Origin: WHSW01 sp963742205
Lineage (GTDB): Bacteria; Actinomycetota; Thermoleophilia; Solirubrobacterales; 70-9
Direction of reading: 5' to 3'
Assembly: GCA_963742205.1 (NCBI GenBank)
Contig: CAVUKZ010000009.1
Coordinates: forward strand, 1 to 64,000
Length of the DNA stretch: 64,000 nucleotides
Within the stretch, counting starts at the first letter, position 1. Every line of letters starts with the position of its first letter. The notes beneath the pieces were generated by a model. It had not been told where the DNA came from. It ran no database searches and saw only the letters and a program-made list of their open reading frames with translations. The position numbers and the translations under genes are program-made. This document shows positions 50,284-60,441 of the stretch, piece after piece.

Positions 50284-50953
50284 GCCCGTAGCCGCACTCC
50301 TATTCGACATCGACGGCACCCTGATCTCGACCGGGGGAGCCTCCGACCGCGCGTGGCACCGCGCGTTCCTCGAGCTCTACGAGGTCTCGGTGAACGTCCC
50401 CGACTACACCGGGAAGGGCGTTCCGGACCCCGAGGTGGGGCTCGAGTGCTTCCGCGGCGCGATCGGCCGCGAGCCGGAGGGCGACGAGATGGCCAAGCTG
50501 ATGGCGTTGCGCCAGCGCTACCTCGCCGAGGAGGTGGAGTCGTCGCCGGGCTATGAGGTGATGCCCGGTGTGGTCGACGTGCTCGAGCGGCTGACGCGCG
50601 AGGGCCGCCTCGTCGGCCTGATCACCGGCAACACCGAGCCCGCCGCGCACACGAAGCTCGCCCGGGCCGACCTCAACCGCTACTTCGCCTTCGGCGGCTA
50701 CGGCTCGGACGCGAACGCCCGGGTCGACGTCTGCCGCAAGGCGCTCGACCGCGCCGCCCGGGTCGCCGGCGACGCCTTCGACCGCGAGGGCTCCATCGCG
50801 ATCGGCGACACACCGCTCGACGTCGAGGCCGGGCACGGCGCCGGGATCCGCGTGCTCAGCGTCGCGACGGGTGAGTACTCGGTGGAGCAGCTGCGCGAGG
50901 CCTCAGGCGACTGGGTGGTGGCCGATCTCAGCACCGGCGAACTCCCTTTCTGA
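50276..50953 (+). CDS. HAD-superfamily phosphatase (Gph-like)
   Basis: A 225-residue HAD hydrolase: nucleophile motif LLFDIDGTLISTGG, cap domain, VGLITGNTEPAAHTKL with the motif II threonine, RKALDRAARVAG lysine region and IAIGDTPLDVEAGHGAGI with the motif IV acidic residues. It resembles phosphoglycolate or sugar-phosphate phosphatases. GTG overlaps the pgi stop, which fits a role in sugar-phosphate clean-up. Confidence 0.85.
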   Translation: MAEPVAALLFDIDGTLISTGGASDRAWHRAFLELYEVSVNVPDYTGKGVPDPEVGLECFRGAIGREPEGDEMAKLMALRQRYLAEEVESSPGYEVMPGVVDVLERLTREGRLVGLITGNTEPAAHTKLARADLNRYFAFGGYGSDANARVDVCRKALDRAARVAGDAFDREGSIAIGDTPLDVEAGHGAGIRVLSVATGEYSVEQLREASGDWVVADLSTGELPF

Positions 50954-51530
50954 GGACCTGCGCGACTGGCTCGCGCGGCCCGGCGAGCACACGGTCGGCA
51001 GCCTGATCGACCTGTTCGACGAGAAGAGCTTCGCGATCCTGTTCGTGATCCTCCTCGGCGTCCCGGCGCTGCCGCTGCCCACCGGCGGCGTCACGCATGT
51101 ATTCGAGGTGATCACGGTGTTGCTCGCGGCCCAGCTCGTCGTTGGCCGCGACGCGATCTGGTTGCCGCGCAAGTGGTGCCGTCTGGAGCTCGCGGGGGAC
51201 AAGCAGCAGAAGTTCCTCGCCGGGCTGATGAAGCTGATCGAGCGGCTCGAGCGGCTCTCCAAGCCGCGCTTCACGTTTCTGTTCGGCTCCCGCCCGAGCA
51301 ACGCGGTCTTCGGGCTGCTCGTGATCGGCTCCTCAGTGGCCGCGTTCGTCGCCCCGCCGTTTACCGGCCTCGACACGCTCCCGGCTCTCGGTGGCGTCCT
51401 GATCTCGCTCGCGGTCCTGCTCGAGGACTTCATCGTCCTCGTCGTCGGGCTGATCGTGTTCGCCGCGGGAGTGCTGCTCGAGATCTTCCTCGGCAAGGCC
51501 GCGATCGATGCGATCAGCGGCCTGTTCTAG
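50871..51530 (+). CDS. ExoD-family membrane protein
   Basis: Conserved region from about 50946 (LSEDLRDWLARPGEHTVGSLIDLFDEKSFAILFVILLGVPALPLPTGG is split here: LRDWLA, then LIDLFDEKSFAILFVILLG and VPALPLPTGGVTHVFEVI) matches ExoD, a membrane protein first linked to exopolysaccharide synthesis in rhizobia. Four hydrophobic segments follow (VFGLLVIGSSVAAFVAPPF; LGGVLISLAVLLEDFIVLVV). The in-frame GTG 50871 lies inside the phosphatase gene. No closer ordinary start exists, so the start may be a CTG near 50957 or the long overlap is real. Confidence 0.7.
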   Translation: MSTRWSSCARPQATGWWPISAPANSLSEDLRDWLARPGEHTVGSLIDLFDEKSFAILFVILLGVPALPLPTGGVTHVFEVITVLLAAQLVVGRDAIWLPRKWCRLELAGDKQQKFLAGLMKLIERLERLSKPRFTFLFGSRPSNAVFGLLVIGSSVAAFVAPPFTGLDTLPALGGVLISLAVLLEDFIVLVVGLIVFAAGVLLEIFLGKAAIDAISGLF

Positions 51531-51533
51531 CCG

Positions 51534-53189
<1,656 letters not shown>

Positions 53190-53229
53190 CGGCCGATCAG
53201 GTTAGGGCGCTGCGGTCGCGACGTACGCC

Positions 53230-54024
53230 CTAGGGCGCCAGGAACCCGAGCACCAGGCGGTCGAACTCCGCCGGCCGCTCGAGGCTCGGCACGTGCGCCG
53301 CGCCGGCGATCACCTCGCCCCGGGCACCCGGGATCCGGTCCGCGAGCAGGGCGGCGATGTCGCGCATGTCGGGCGCATCGCGGTCGCCGACGAGCGCCAG
53401 GGTGGGAGCCTTGATCTGGCTCAGCGCCCCGGCCAGGTCGCCGGCCAGCGCCTCCTCGTCGGCGGTCTCGATCACCGGGAGCTGGAGCTCGAACGCACGC
53501 CGCTGCATCTCGCCGACCCGCTCCCGGAGCGCGGGATCGACCTCGTCGGCTCGGCGCTCGGGCCCGTCGACCCACATCCGCAGGTTGGCCTCAACCGCGG
53601 CGTCGAGGTCGCCGCGCTCGAGCGCCTCGTCCTCGGCGGCGCCAAACGCGCGCACCGCCTCCGACCACTCATAGCCGGGCAGCGGCGCGCCCGAGACGAC
53701 GAGCCGGTCGACGAGTTCGGGCCGCGCCGCCGCGATCTCGAGCGCCACCCGGCCGCCGAGCGAGACGCCCACGAGCGACGCCGGGCCGAGCCCCAGGCGC
53801 TCGAGCAGCTCGACCACGTCGGCGGCGTTGGAGAAGGTCGCTGGCGGGATCGGGGTGCGGCCGAAGCCGCGCAGGTCGCAGCGCACGGTCTGATGGCCCG
53901 GCGGGAAGCTCTCCCACTGCGGGTCCCACATGCCGCTGTCGCAGATCCCGGCGTGGATCAGGAGCACCGGTGGCCCCTCGCCGGCGATCTCGTGCCAGAG
54001 CTCGATCGGCGCGCCTCCGGTCAG
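53230..54024 (-). CDS. Alpha/beta-hydrolase (3-oxoadipate enol-lactonase-like)
   Basis: About 264 residues: PVLLIHAGICDSGMWDPQWESF (oxyanion-hole region), VRCDLRGFGRTP, LVGVSLGGRVALEIA with the nucleophile serine, LALVGDRDAPDM (acid) and GAAHVPSLERP (histidine). The triad is intact. The sequence resembles enol-lactone hydrolases, but the substrate is not assigned. No ATG/GTG is in frame at the N terminus; a CTG at 54024 overlaps the TGA of the upstream gene and is the likeliest start. Confidence 0.78.
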   Translation of the reverse strand: MTGGAPIELWHEIAGEGPPVLLIHAGICDSGMWDPQWESFPPGHQTVRCDLRGFGRTPIPPATFSNAADVVELLERLGLGPASLVGVSLGGRVALEIAAARPELVDRLVVSGAPLPGYEWSEAVRAFGAAEDEALERGDLDAAVEANLRMWVDGPERRADEVDPALRERVGEMQRRAFELQLPVIETADEEALAGDLAGALSQIKAPTLALVGDRDAPDMRDIAALLADRIPGARGEVIAGAAHVPSLERPAEFDRLVLGFLAP

Positions 54025-54917
54025 GCGGACGGCGGCACGTTCGCGGCGCCCGGGGGCTCGACGATCTCGTCGGCCTCCTCGCTGAGCCGGCGGGCCACCG
54101 CGGCCGAGGCCTCGCAGAGCGTGTCGAGCTCGACGGCCGTCTTCTTGTGGCCCTTGACGTTGCAGACGAGGCTCCCCCCGCAGAGCTCGAACGCGTAGGC
54201 CTCCGGCGAGTGCGTGTCGAGCCAGACGAGGAAGGTGGGGGAGAGGATCTGGAGGGCCTTGTTCATGTCGTCGTGCTCGCCGATGAAGATCTCGTAGCGC
54301 TTGTCGACGCCCTCGGATTCCTGCTCCACGCGCTGGCGCTTGCGGAACACGTCCTCGGCCGAGTCCATGAACCGGAAGCCGACGCGCCGCTGGCAGTACA
54401 GCTCGGAGAGCAGGCGCGCGGTATCCGGCAGCTGGGTCATCGCGATCGTGTAGTGGACGTACGTGGTCTGGCGGTTGCCGTCGGAGTCGCGGCTGGTCTC
54501 CTCGTAGGTGTAGAGGCACAGGCTGCCGTCGATGCCGCCGGGGAGGACGCCGTTGAACCGCTGCTCGGCGTAGCGGGAGTCGCCCTTGCGCAGCAGCGGC
54601 GTGATCGGCGGCAGGTTCGACCGGCCGTCGATCCGGGTCAGGCCGCGCATCGTGGCGTAGGCGTTGAAGAAGTCCTCCTTGGCGCGTGAGTTGGCGAGCA
54701 GCCACACGACCAGCACCACCAGGACCACGACCGCCGCGGCGGCGATGCCACCGATCCCGATGCTGCCCTGCGTCGCCCCGGCGATCACCGCCGCCACGAC
54801 CAGGATCCCGCCGCCGATCAGGGTCACGGGACTGGTCAGCAGCTCGCGGAAGTGCATCCACTGCGTGTCGTCCGCGTCGTCGGGGACGGACGTCGTCTGA
54901 GCGGGGACCTCGCTCAC
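54021..54917 (-). CDS. Membrane protein of unknown function
   Basis: A 298-residue protein with two adjacent hydrophobic helices near the N terminus (VTLIGGGILVVAAVIAGA; GGIAAAAVVVLVVLVVWLLA) and a long soluble C-terminal part rich in aromatic and charged residues (YAEQRFNGVLPGGIDGSLCLYTYEE; FRFMDSAEDVFRKRQRV; LVWLDTHSPEAYAFELCGGSL). I do not recognise the family. It probably lies in the inner membrane with the domain cytoplasmic. GTG 54917 start; four-base overlap with the hydrolase gene. Confidence 0.65.
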   Translation of the reverse strand: MSEVPAQTTSVPDDADDTQWMHFRELLTSPVTLIGGGILVVAAVIAGATQGSIGIGGIAAAAVVVLVVLVVWLLANSRAKEDFFNAYATMRGLTRIDGRSNLPPITPLLRKGDSRYAEQRFNGVLPGGIDGSLCLYTYEETSRDSDGNRQTTYVHYTIAMTQLPDTARLLSELYCQRRVGFRFMDSAEDVFRKRQRVEQESEGVDKRYEIFIGEHDDMNKALQILSPTFLVWLDTHSPEAYAFELCGGSLVCNVKGHKKTAVELDTLCEASAAVARRLSEEADEIVEPPGAANVPPSA

Positions 54918-55086
54918 GGCGGGCAGCCTATCTGCAAGCGGGGTTGCATTCCGAGGCTGCCCGCCTGCCCCGCCCACCGGGTCCATCGCCGCCCCGAGCC
55001 GCATCGCGGAGCCGAAAAGCAGCCCTCGGTGGCCCGGGTAGCAAGTCCGTCCGACGGATCGGTTCCAATCTCCGATCAGCGTTGTG

Positions 55087-55119
55087 TTGCAAAGTGGGAC
55101 ACAGTGGGTTAGCGTGGCG
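55087..55119 (+). promoter_or_regulatory. mraZ promoter with overlapping MraZ boxes
   Basis: TTGCAA (55087-55092), a 17-base spacer and TAGCGT (55110-55115) form the promoter. TGGGA, TGGGT and TGGCG start at 55095, 55105 and 55115, exactly 10 bases apart, matching the TGGGN-N5 repeats bound by MraZ. Because they overlap -35 to -10, MraZ would repress its own cluster. The 55120-55205 leader shows no clear motif, and 54918-55086 holds no gene. Confidence 0.75.
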
Positions 55120-55205
55120 CAAGCAATTGACCCAGGGACCGGGGTGGTGAGGCTCCTCCCACCTCGCCACTCCGGTCCAGATTTCTCAGCTCCTCACTCT
55201 CACTT

Positions 55206-55643
55206 ATGGCGTTTCGCGGTCAGCACGACCACAACCTCGATTCCAAGGACCGGCTCACGGTCCCGGCCCGCTGGCGCGGGCCCCTCTCCGACGGCATCGT
55301 TCTCGTCGCCGGGCTGGACCCCTGCGTCGAGCTCTACACGCCGCAGGGTTATGAAGACTGGAGCGGGCGCTTCCTCGCCAACCTCAACCGGCTCAGCTCG
55401 AAGGGGCGGATGATGTACCGACGCTTCAACGCCTCGGCCGACGATGAGTCGCTCGACTCCGCGGGCCGGGTCCGCCTCGCGCGCCACCTGATCGAGCACG
55501 CCGACCTGAACGGGCCGTGCAAGGTGATCGGCGTCGGGGACCACATCGAGATCTGGAACGCCGAGCGCTGGGCCGAGCACTCGGCCGAGCTCTCCGAGCA
55601 GGCTCGCGGGCTCGCCGAGGAGCTGGCCGAGGCCACGGGCTGA
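55206..55643 (+). CDS. mraZ: Transcriptional regulator MraZ
   Basis: A 145-residue double-AbrB-fold protein: FRGQHDHNLDSKDRLTVPARWR (first D-x-K-x-R-x-x-x-P motif) and DESLDSAGRVRLARHLIEHADL (second copy), ending EIWNAERWAEHSAELSE. It controls the dcw operon through the boxes at 55095-55119. It is the first gene of the cell-wall cluster; rsmH starts four bases after its stop. Confidence 0.95.
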   Translation: MAFRGQHDHNLDSKDRLTVPARWRGPLSDGIVLVAGLDPCVELYTPQGYEDWSGRFLANLNRLSSKGRMMYRRFNASADDESLDSAGRVRLARHLIEHADLNGPCKVIGVGDHIEIWNAERWAEHSAELSEQARGLAEELAEATG

Positions 55644-55647
55644 GCGG

Positions 55648-56634
55648 ATGGCCACACTCACTTACATGGCAACCGAGCACCTCCCAGTCCTCGCCCCGGA
55701 GCTCATTGCGCTCACCGATCCCGGCCCCGGCGACGTCGTGGTGGACTGCACCTTCGGCGGCGGCGGGCACGCGCGGCTGGCCGCCCAGCGCATCGGGCCG
55801 ACCGGGACCCTGATCGGCATCGACCGCGACCCGGTCGCTGCCGAGCGGTTCGCCGAGCTCGAGCCGGAGTTGCCCAGCGCCACCCGCTTCGAGCGCGGTA
55901 ACTACGCGGACGTCCTCGAGCGCCTCGCGGCCGAGGGAGTGCGCCCCGACGTCGTCCTCATGGACCTCGGAATCTCGTCGCTGCAGCTGGACGCGGCCGA
56001 GCGCGGCTTCTCGTACTCATACGACGCCCCGCTCGACATGCGGATGGATCCCGATCAGGGCCTCAGCGCGCTCGAGGTGGTCAACGAGTGGCCGGCGAAG
56101 CGGCTCGAGGCGACGATCCGCGAGTTCGGGGAGGAGCGCCACGCGCGCTCGATCGCGGCCGAGATCTCGCGCCGCCGCCCGATCGAGACCACCGGTGAGC
56201 TCGTCGAGGCGATTCGCGCCGCGGTCCCGCCCGCCTACCGGTTCGGCCGCGGCCATCCGGCGAAGCGGACCTTTCAGGCGATCCGGATCACCGTGAACGG
56301 CGAGCTCGAGTCGCTCGACCGCGGGCTCGCGACCGCCTGGGCGATGCTGGGCACCGGGGGCCGCCTCGGGGCGATCTCGTTCCACTCGCTCGAGGACCGG
56401 CGCGTGAAGCGGTTCTTCGCGGAGCTCGCGCGAGGCTGCGTGTGCCCGCCCGAGTTGCCGGTCTGCGTGTGCGGACACGAGCCCGAGGCCGAGCTCCTCG
56501 CGCGCCGCGCGGTGAAGCCCTCGGAGGACGAGATGGAGCGCAATCCGCGCTCGCGATCGGCACGCCTACGCGTGGCTCGCAAGCTGGCGGACGCAGGAAC
56601 CCGGCCGGTCGAGGCCGAAAAGGCGCGGTGGTGA
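55648..56634 (+). CDS. rsmH: 16S rRNA (cytosine-1402-N4)-methyltransferase
   Basis: A 328-residue SAM methyltransferase: VVVDCTFGGGGHARLAAQRIG (SAM motif I), IGIDRDPVAAERF, VVLMDLGISSLQLD, the helical insert PAYRFGRGHPAKRTFQAIRITVNGEL and GAISFHSLEDRRVKRFF, then the CVCPPELPVCVCG cysteines. An in-frame ATG at 55666 could also serve. Next gene overlaps or abuts its stop. Confidence 0.93.
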   Translation: MATLTYMATEHLPVLAPELIALTDPGPGDVVVDCTFGGGGHARLAAQRIGPTGTLIGIDRDPVAAERFAELEPELPSATRFERGNYADVLERLAAEGVRPDVVLMDLGISSLQLDAAERGFSYSYDAPLDMRMDPDQGLSALEVVNEWPAKRLEATIREFGEERHARSIAAEISRRRPIETTGELVEAIRAAVPPAYRFGRGHPAKRTFQAIRITVNGELESLDRGLATAWAMLGTGGRLGAISFHSLEDRRVKRFFAELARGCVCPPELPVCVCGHEPEAELLARRAVKPSEDEMERNPRSRSARLRVARKLADAGTRPVEAEKARW

Positions 56635-56639
56635 GAGCG

Positions 56640-57428
56640 ATGGCGACGACCGCCACGGCAACCAGCACGGCATCGGCGCGCTCCGCGCCCGCCCCCCGCA
56701 CCGCTCCCCGGAAGCGCTCGCGCTCGACGTCCTCCCCGGCCAAGCGCCGCCGCGGATCGACGCCGATCACCGGCTTCGTCCCCGTCGCCGTCGGCCGCAC
56801 GGCCGGCGCGGTCGGCGGGATCGCCGACTCCGGCCTCTTCGTCTGGCTCACCAGGGGACGGCTCTGGATCGGCCTGCTCGGCGGGCTCCTGGTCGGGATC
56901 GTCGGCCTCAACGTGATGGCCCTCAGCTTCAGCGCCTCCTCGAGCACGGCCGGCCAGCAGGCCGACGACCTGCGCCAGGCGAACTCGGCTCTGCGCGCCG
57001 ACCTCGCCAAGCAGCTCTCCAGCCAGGCGGTTCAGGACGCGGCCCGAAGCCTCGGCCTCGTGTTCGCGTCGGCGGGCTCGATCCGCTATCTGCAGACCTC
57101 GGCCGGCGACGCCGAGAAGGCGGCCCAGCGGCTGCGCGACGGCGAGCTCGGCGGCTCCGCCTACGTGCCGCCCCCGGCCACCGAGACGCCGACCGACCCC
57201 ACGACCCTCGCGACGACGGACACGTCCACCGCGACCGCGCCGACCGACCCGGCAACGGTCGCGACCGATCCGGCGACGGTGGCTGAGACGCCGGTGACCG
57301 CCGACCCGGCGGCGACGACCGACACCACGACCGTGCCGACCGATACGGCGACCGCCGAGGTACCGGTCGAGACCGCGCCGCCGGCAACCACCGCCGCGTC
57401 CGACGGCGGCGGCGTCGGCGCCCCGTGA
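56640..57428 (+). CDS. FtsL-like divisome protein with long Thr/Pro-rich tail
   Basis: A 262-residue bitopic protein: basic Ala/Ser/Arg-rich N terminus (about 1-60), one membrane helix (WIGLLGGLLVGIVGLNVMAL), then a leucine-zipper-like stretch (AGQQADDLRQANSALRADLA ... LSSQAVQDAARSLGLVF) typical of FtsL. It ends in about 85 residues of Thr/Ala/Pro/Asp repeats (TDPATVATDPATVAE). Position between rsmH and ftsI supports FtsL. The tail, outside the membrane, is unusual. GTG 56631 overlapping the rsmH stop is an alternative start. It overlaps ftsI by four bases. Confidence 0.75.
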   Translation: MATTATATSTASARSAPAPRTAPRKRSRSTSSPAKRRRGSTPITGFVPVAVGRTAGAVGGIADSGLFVWLTRGRLWIGLLGGLLVGIVGLNVMALSFSASSSTAGQQADDLRQANSALRADLAKQLSSQAVQDAARSLGLVFASAGSIRYLQTSAGDAEKAAQRLRDGELGGSAYVPPPATETPTDPTTLATTDTSTATAPTDPATVATDPATVAETPVTADPAATTDTTTVPTDTATAEVPVETAPPATTAASDGGGVGAP

Positions 57429-59083
57429 ACCTGATCGACCGCCGGCTGGGGCTGCTGTTCGCGGCCTTCATCGTGCTGCTCGCGCTGGTCGTCGTCCGCG
57501 CGGTCTGGATCCAGGGGATCAGCGGCGGCTCGCTCAGCGCCGAGGCCCAGAGCCAGCAGACCGAGACCGTCGAGGTCCCGGGCTCCCGCGGGACGATCTA
57601 CGACCGCAACGGCAAGCCGCTGGCGGTCTCCGAGGATGCCGCGACCGTGATCGCCACCCCGTACCAGGTCGAGGACCCGAACGAAACGGCGCACAAGCTC
57701 GGCAAGATCCTGGATGGCACCTCCGAGGAGGACGTCCTGAAGGCGATCGCCGACCGCAGCTCGGGCTTTGCCTACATCGCCCGCAAGGTCGATCTCACGG
57801 ACGCGCAGAAGATCAGCGACCTCGACCTCCCGGGGATCGCCCTGCTCCCCGACAGCCGGCGAATCTACCCGCAGGGCGCTCTGGCCGGACAGGTGATCGG
57901 GACGGTTGGGATCGACAACCAGGGGCTGACCGGGCTCGAGGCCTCCGAGGACTCACTCCTGCACGGCACCGACGGTGAGCGCGAGGTGGTCCGCGATGGG
58001 CTCGGCGACGAGCTCGAGCGCAACACGATCTCCGGCGCCCAGACGGGCGCCAACCTGGAGCTGTCGCTCGACGCGAGCCTGCAGGCGGAGACCGAGCGGG
58101 TGCTCGCGGGGGTCGGCCAGACCTACCACCCGGACGGCGCGACGGCGATCGTCATGGACCCGCGCAGCTCCCAGATCCTGGCGATGGCGAACTGGCCCGG
58201 GTTCGACCCGTCCAATCCCGGCGAGCTGAAGCCCGACGAGCTCGGCAACATGGCCACGAGCTTCAATTACGAGCCCGGTTCGACCTTCAAGGCGTTCACG
58301 GTCGCCGGGGCGCTCCAGCAGGGGCTGGTGACGCCGCACACGATGTTCAACCTGGCGCCGACGATCCAGGTTGCCGACCGGACGATCGAGGAGTCGCACG
58401 AGCGCGGTTACGTGAGCCTCTCGGTCGCCGACATCCTCGCCCAGTCCTCGAACGTGGGGGCGGTGACGATCGGGCTCAAGCTCGGCTCGGACGACTTCGA
58501 CCATTGGATCCGCGCCTTCGGCTTCGGGCGCCCGACCGGCGTCTCGTTCCCGGGCGAGGAACGGGGGATCGTGATCCCGGTGAAGGACTACTCGGGCTCG
58601 ACTATGGGCAACCTGCCGATCGGTCAGGGCCTCTCGGTCACCCCGATGCAGATGGCCGCCGCCTACTCGGCGATCGCCGACGGCGGCATCCTGCACACGC
58701 CCCGGCTCGTGCTCTCCGAGAACGGCCAGAAGGTCGCCCGTTCGCCGGGCGAGCGGGTGATCAGCCGCGACAACGCCGCGAAGCTGAGCAAGATGCTCGA
58801 GGGCGTGCTGGCTCCGGGCGGGACCGCTTCGGAGGTCAGCGTGCCGGGCTACACGCTCGCCGGCAAGACCGGGACGGCGCAGAAGGTCGTCGACGGGACC
58901 TATTCCGACACCCAGTTCGTCGCCTCGTTCGTCGGCTACGCGCCGGCGCAGGATCCGCGCCTGCTGGTCGCGGTCGTGGTCGACAACCCGAAGGGCGACA
59001 TCTACGGCGGCACGGTCGCCGCGCCGGCCTTCGGCGAGATCGCCAAGTTCGCGTTGCCGTACCTGGGCATCCCGCCGCAGTAA
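57425..59083 (+). CDS. ftsI: Septal peptidoglycan transpeptidase FtsI (class B PBP)
   Basis: A 552-residue class B penicillin-binding protein. Membrane anchor LGLLFAAFIVLLALVVVRAVW, dimerisation part GSRGTIYDRNGKPLAVSED, and transpeptidase motifs SxxK in PGSTFKAF (about 285), SxN in QSSNVG (about 340) and KTG in LAGKTGTAQKV (about 480). It has no PASTA domain. It forms septal crosslinks with FtsW (not in window). GTG overlaps the ftsL-like stop. The dcw order is interrupted right after it. Confidence 0.93.
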   Translation: MNLIDRRLGLLFAAFIVLLALVVVRAVWIQGISGGSLSAEAQSQQTETVEVPGSRGTIYDRNGKPLAVSEDAATVIATPYQVEDPNETAHKLGKILDGTSEEDVLKAIADRSSGFAYIARKVDLTDAQKISDLDLPGIALLPDSRRIYPQGALAGQVIGTVGIDNQGLTGLEASEDSLLHGTDGEREVVRDGLGDELERNTISGAQTGANLELSLDASLQAETERVLAGVGQTYHPDGATAIVMDPRSSQILAMANWPGFDPSNPGELKPDELGNMATSFNYEPGSTFKAFTVAGALQQGLVTPHTMFNLAPTIQVADRTIEESHERGYVSLSVADILAQSSNVGAVTIGLKLGSDDFDHWIRAFGFGRPTGVSFPGEERGIVIPVKDYSGSTMGNLPIGQGLSVTPMQMAAAYSAIADGGILHTPRLVLSENGQKVARSPGERVISRDNAAKLSKMLEGVLAPGGTASEVSVPGYTLAGKTGTAQKVVDGTYSDTQFVASFVGYAPAQDPRLLVAVVVDNPKGDIYGGTVAAPAFGEIAKFALPYLGIPPQ

Positions 59084-59114
59084 CCCGGGCGCGCCCCGCG
59101 AGTGGCGGCGCGCT

Positions 59115-59522
59115 CTAGGCCGTGTTCGGGTCGTAGGTGCCGAACGACCACAGGTTGCCCTCGACGTCGCGGGCGCTGAACTCGCGCGAGCCGTAGTCCA
59201 TGTCCTCGAGCTCGCGCACGATCTTCGCCCCGGCGTCGCTCGCACGGCGGTGCAGCTCGTCGGGATCGTCGACGACCACGTAGAGGCTGATCGTCGAGCT
59301 CAGCGGGGCCGGCGCGTCGCCGCCCATCCAACCGTCGTCGCGTGCCTCGCCGAGCATCACCAGGTTCGTGCCGAGGCGCAGCTCGGCGTGCTGCACCGTG
59401 CCGTCCTCGCCTCGGTGCACGGCCTTCGCCTCGAAGCCGAAGGCGCTGCCGAGCCACTCGATCGCGGTGTTCGCGTCGCGGTAGCGCAGCGCGGGGAAGA
59501 TGGTCTGGGCTTGGTCGGTCAT
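59115..59522 (-). CDS. VOC / PhnB-like glyoxalase-fold protein
   Basis: A 135-residue single VOC unit: TIFPALRYRDANTAIEWLGSAFGFE (PhnB-like start), HAELRLGTNLVMLGEARDDGW, and EFSARDVEGNLWSFGTYDP with the late glutamate/histidine-replacing motif of the family. Substrate unknown. It sits with the AraC regulator on the minus strand inside the cell-wall cluster; the two genes are 45 bases apart and likely co-regulated. Confidence 0.83.
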   Translation of the reverse strand: MTDQAQTIFPALRYRDANTAIEWLGSAFGFEAKAVHRGEDGTVQHAELRLGTNLVMLGEARDDGWMGGDAPAPLSSTISLYVVVDDPDELHRRASDAGAKIVRELEDMDYGSREFSARDVEGNLWSFGTYDPNTA

Positions 59523-59567
59523 CGTCGCTCCTTGGTTGGGTCGCGACGAACGCTACGGCCGGGCGGC

Positions 59568-60383
59568 TCAGCCGTCTTGAACGAAATTGACCCCGGCCTC
59601 CCAGGCGGTCGGGGTGGTGCCCGCGAACTCGCGGAAGTCGCGGTTGAGGTGGGCCTGGTCGCTGTAGCCGTGGTCGTAGGCGAGCTCGGCGAGGCCGGCG
59701 CCGGTCGCGAGACCGGCGAGCAGGCTGCGGAAGCGGATCACCCGGGCCGCGGTCTTGGGCGCCAGACCGACCTGGCGCCGGAAGCGCGCGATCAGGTGAC
59801 GATGGCTCCAGCCGATCTCGCGGGCCAGGGCACCGATCCGCTCTCGCCCGCCGCTGGAGACCAGGCGTCCCCAGGCCCACGCGACCTCGGGCGCCGAGCG
59901 CGCCGGCTCGGCCGCCGCGCGGGCGGCGAGCAGGCCCTCGACGAGGTCGAGTCGCGCCTCCCAGTCGTCGGTGGCGGCGAGCCCGTCGAGCACGGGCTCG
60001 AGTTGGGGCCCGAGCAGCTCGCCGAGGTCGACGACGCGGCCGCTGAGCTCATCCATCGGCATCCCGAGGAGCTCGTAGGCCCCGAGCGGGGTCAGCTTCA
60101 GGTCGACGCTCGCCCCACACCCACCGAGGTCGACCACGGACCAGGTCTCGGTCAGCCCGGCCACGAACGCGCGGGGCAGGCCGGCGTAGGGCTCGCCGCA
60201 GCTGAGGATCACGCTGACCGCGGTCGACGGCACGTCCACCCAGGAGAGCGGGGCGGTCCCGTGGTCGGCGAACCCCACCGGGTCGCGGTCGAGCAGGTCC
60301 CGCAGCGGCCGCGGGACCGGTCGAGTGGCGCGGGTCCAGCCCCCGTGCTCGTGCTCGGCGCTCTCGATTGTGACCCTACCCAT
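59568..60383 (-). CDS. AraC-family transcriptional regulator
   Basis: A 271-residue regulator. The C-terminal AraC DNA-binding domain (about 170-265) has two helix-turn-helix motifs: RIGALAREIGWSHRHLIARFRRQVGLAPKTAARVIRF and LAELAYDHGYSDQAHLNRDFREFAGTTPTAW (quoted in parts: IGWSHRHLIARFRRQ; GYSDQAHLNRDF). The N-terminal half is a DUF6597-like sensing domain. It probably controls the adjoining VOC gene. ATG 60383 overlaps no other gene and faces murE, whose TAGACT promoter lies at 60429. Confidence 0.85.
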   Translation of the reverse strand: MGRVTIESAEHEHGGWTRATRPVPRPLRDLLDRDPVGFADHGTAPLSWVDVPSTAVSVILSCGEPYAGLPRAFVAGLTETWSVVDLGGCGASVDLKLTPLGAYELLGMPMDELSGRVVDLGELLGPQLEPVLDGLAATDDWEARLDLVEGLLAARAAAEPARSAPEVAWAWGRLVSSGGRERIGALAREIGWSHRHLIARFRRQVGLAPKTAARVIRFRSLLAGLATGAGLAELAYDHGYSDQAHLNRDFREFAGTTPTAWEAGVNFVQDG

Positions 60384-60428
60384 CGGGCCCTGATCGTACG
60401 CCGCTCGCGAATCCGCGCACCGGATTCC

Positions 60429-60434
60429 TAGACT
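60429..60434 (+). promoter_or_regulatory. -10 element of murE-murF-mraY
   Basis: TAGACT seven bases before the murE ATG. It implies that this half of the dcw cluster has its own, leaderless promoter after the two inserted minus-strand genes. Confidence 0.5.
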
Positions 60435-60441
60435 GGGGGAG

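Noticed and set aside
57175..57420. Tandem repeat or CRISPR-like array in the repetitive ACCGACCCG region
   Set aside because: It is in-frame low-complexity Thr/Pro/Asp coding sequence at the end of the ftsL-like gene, with no unique spacers.
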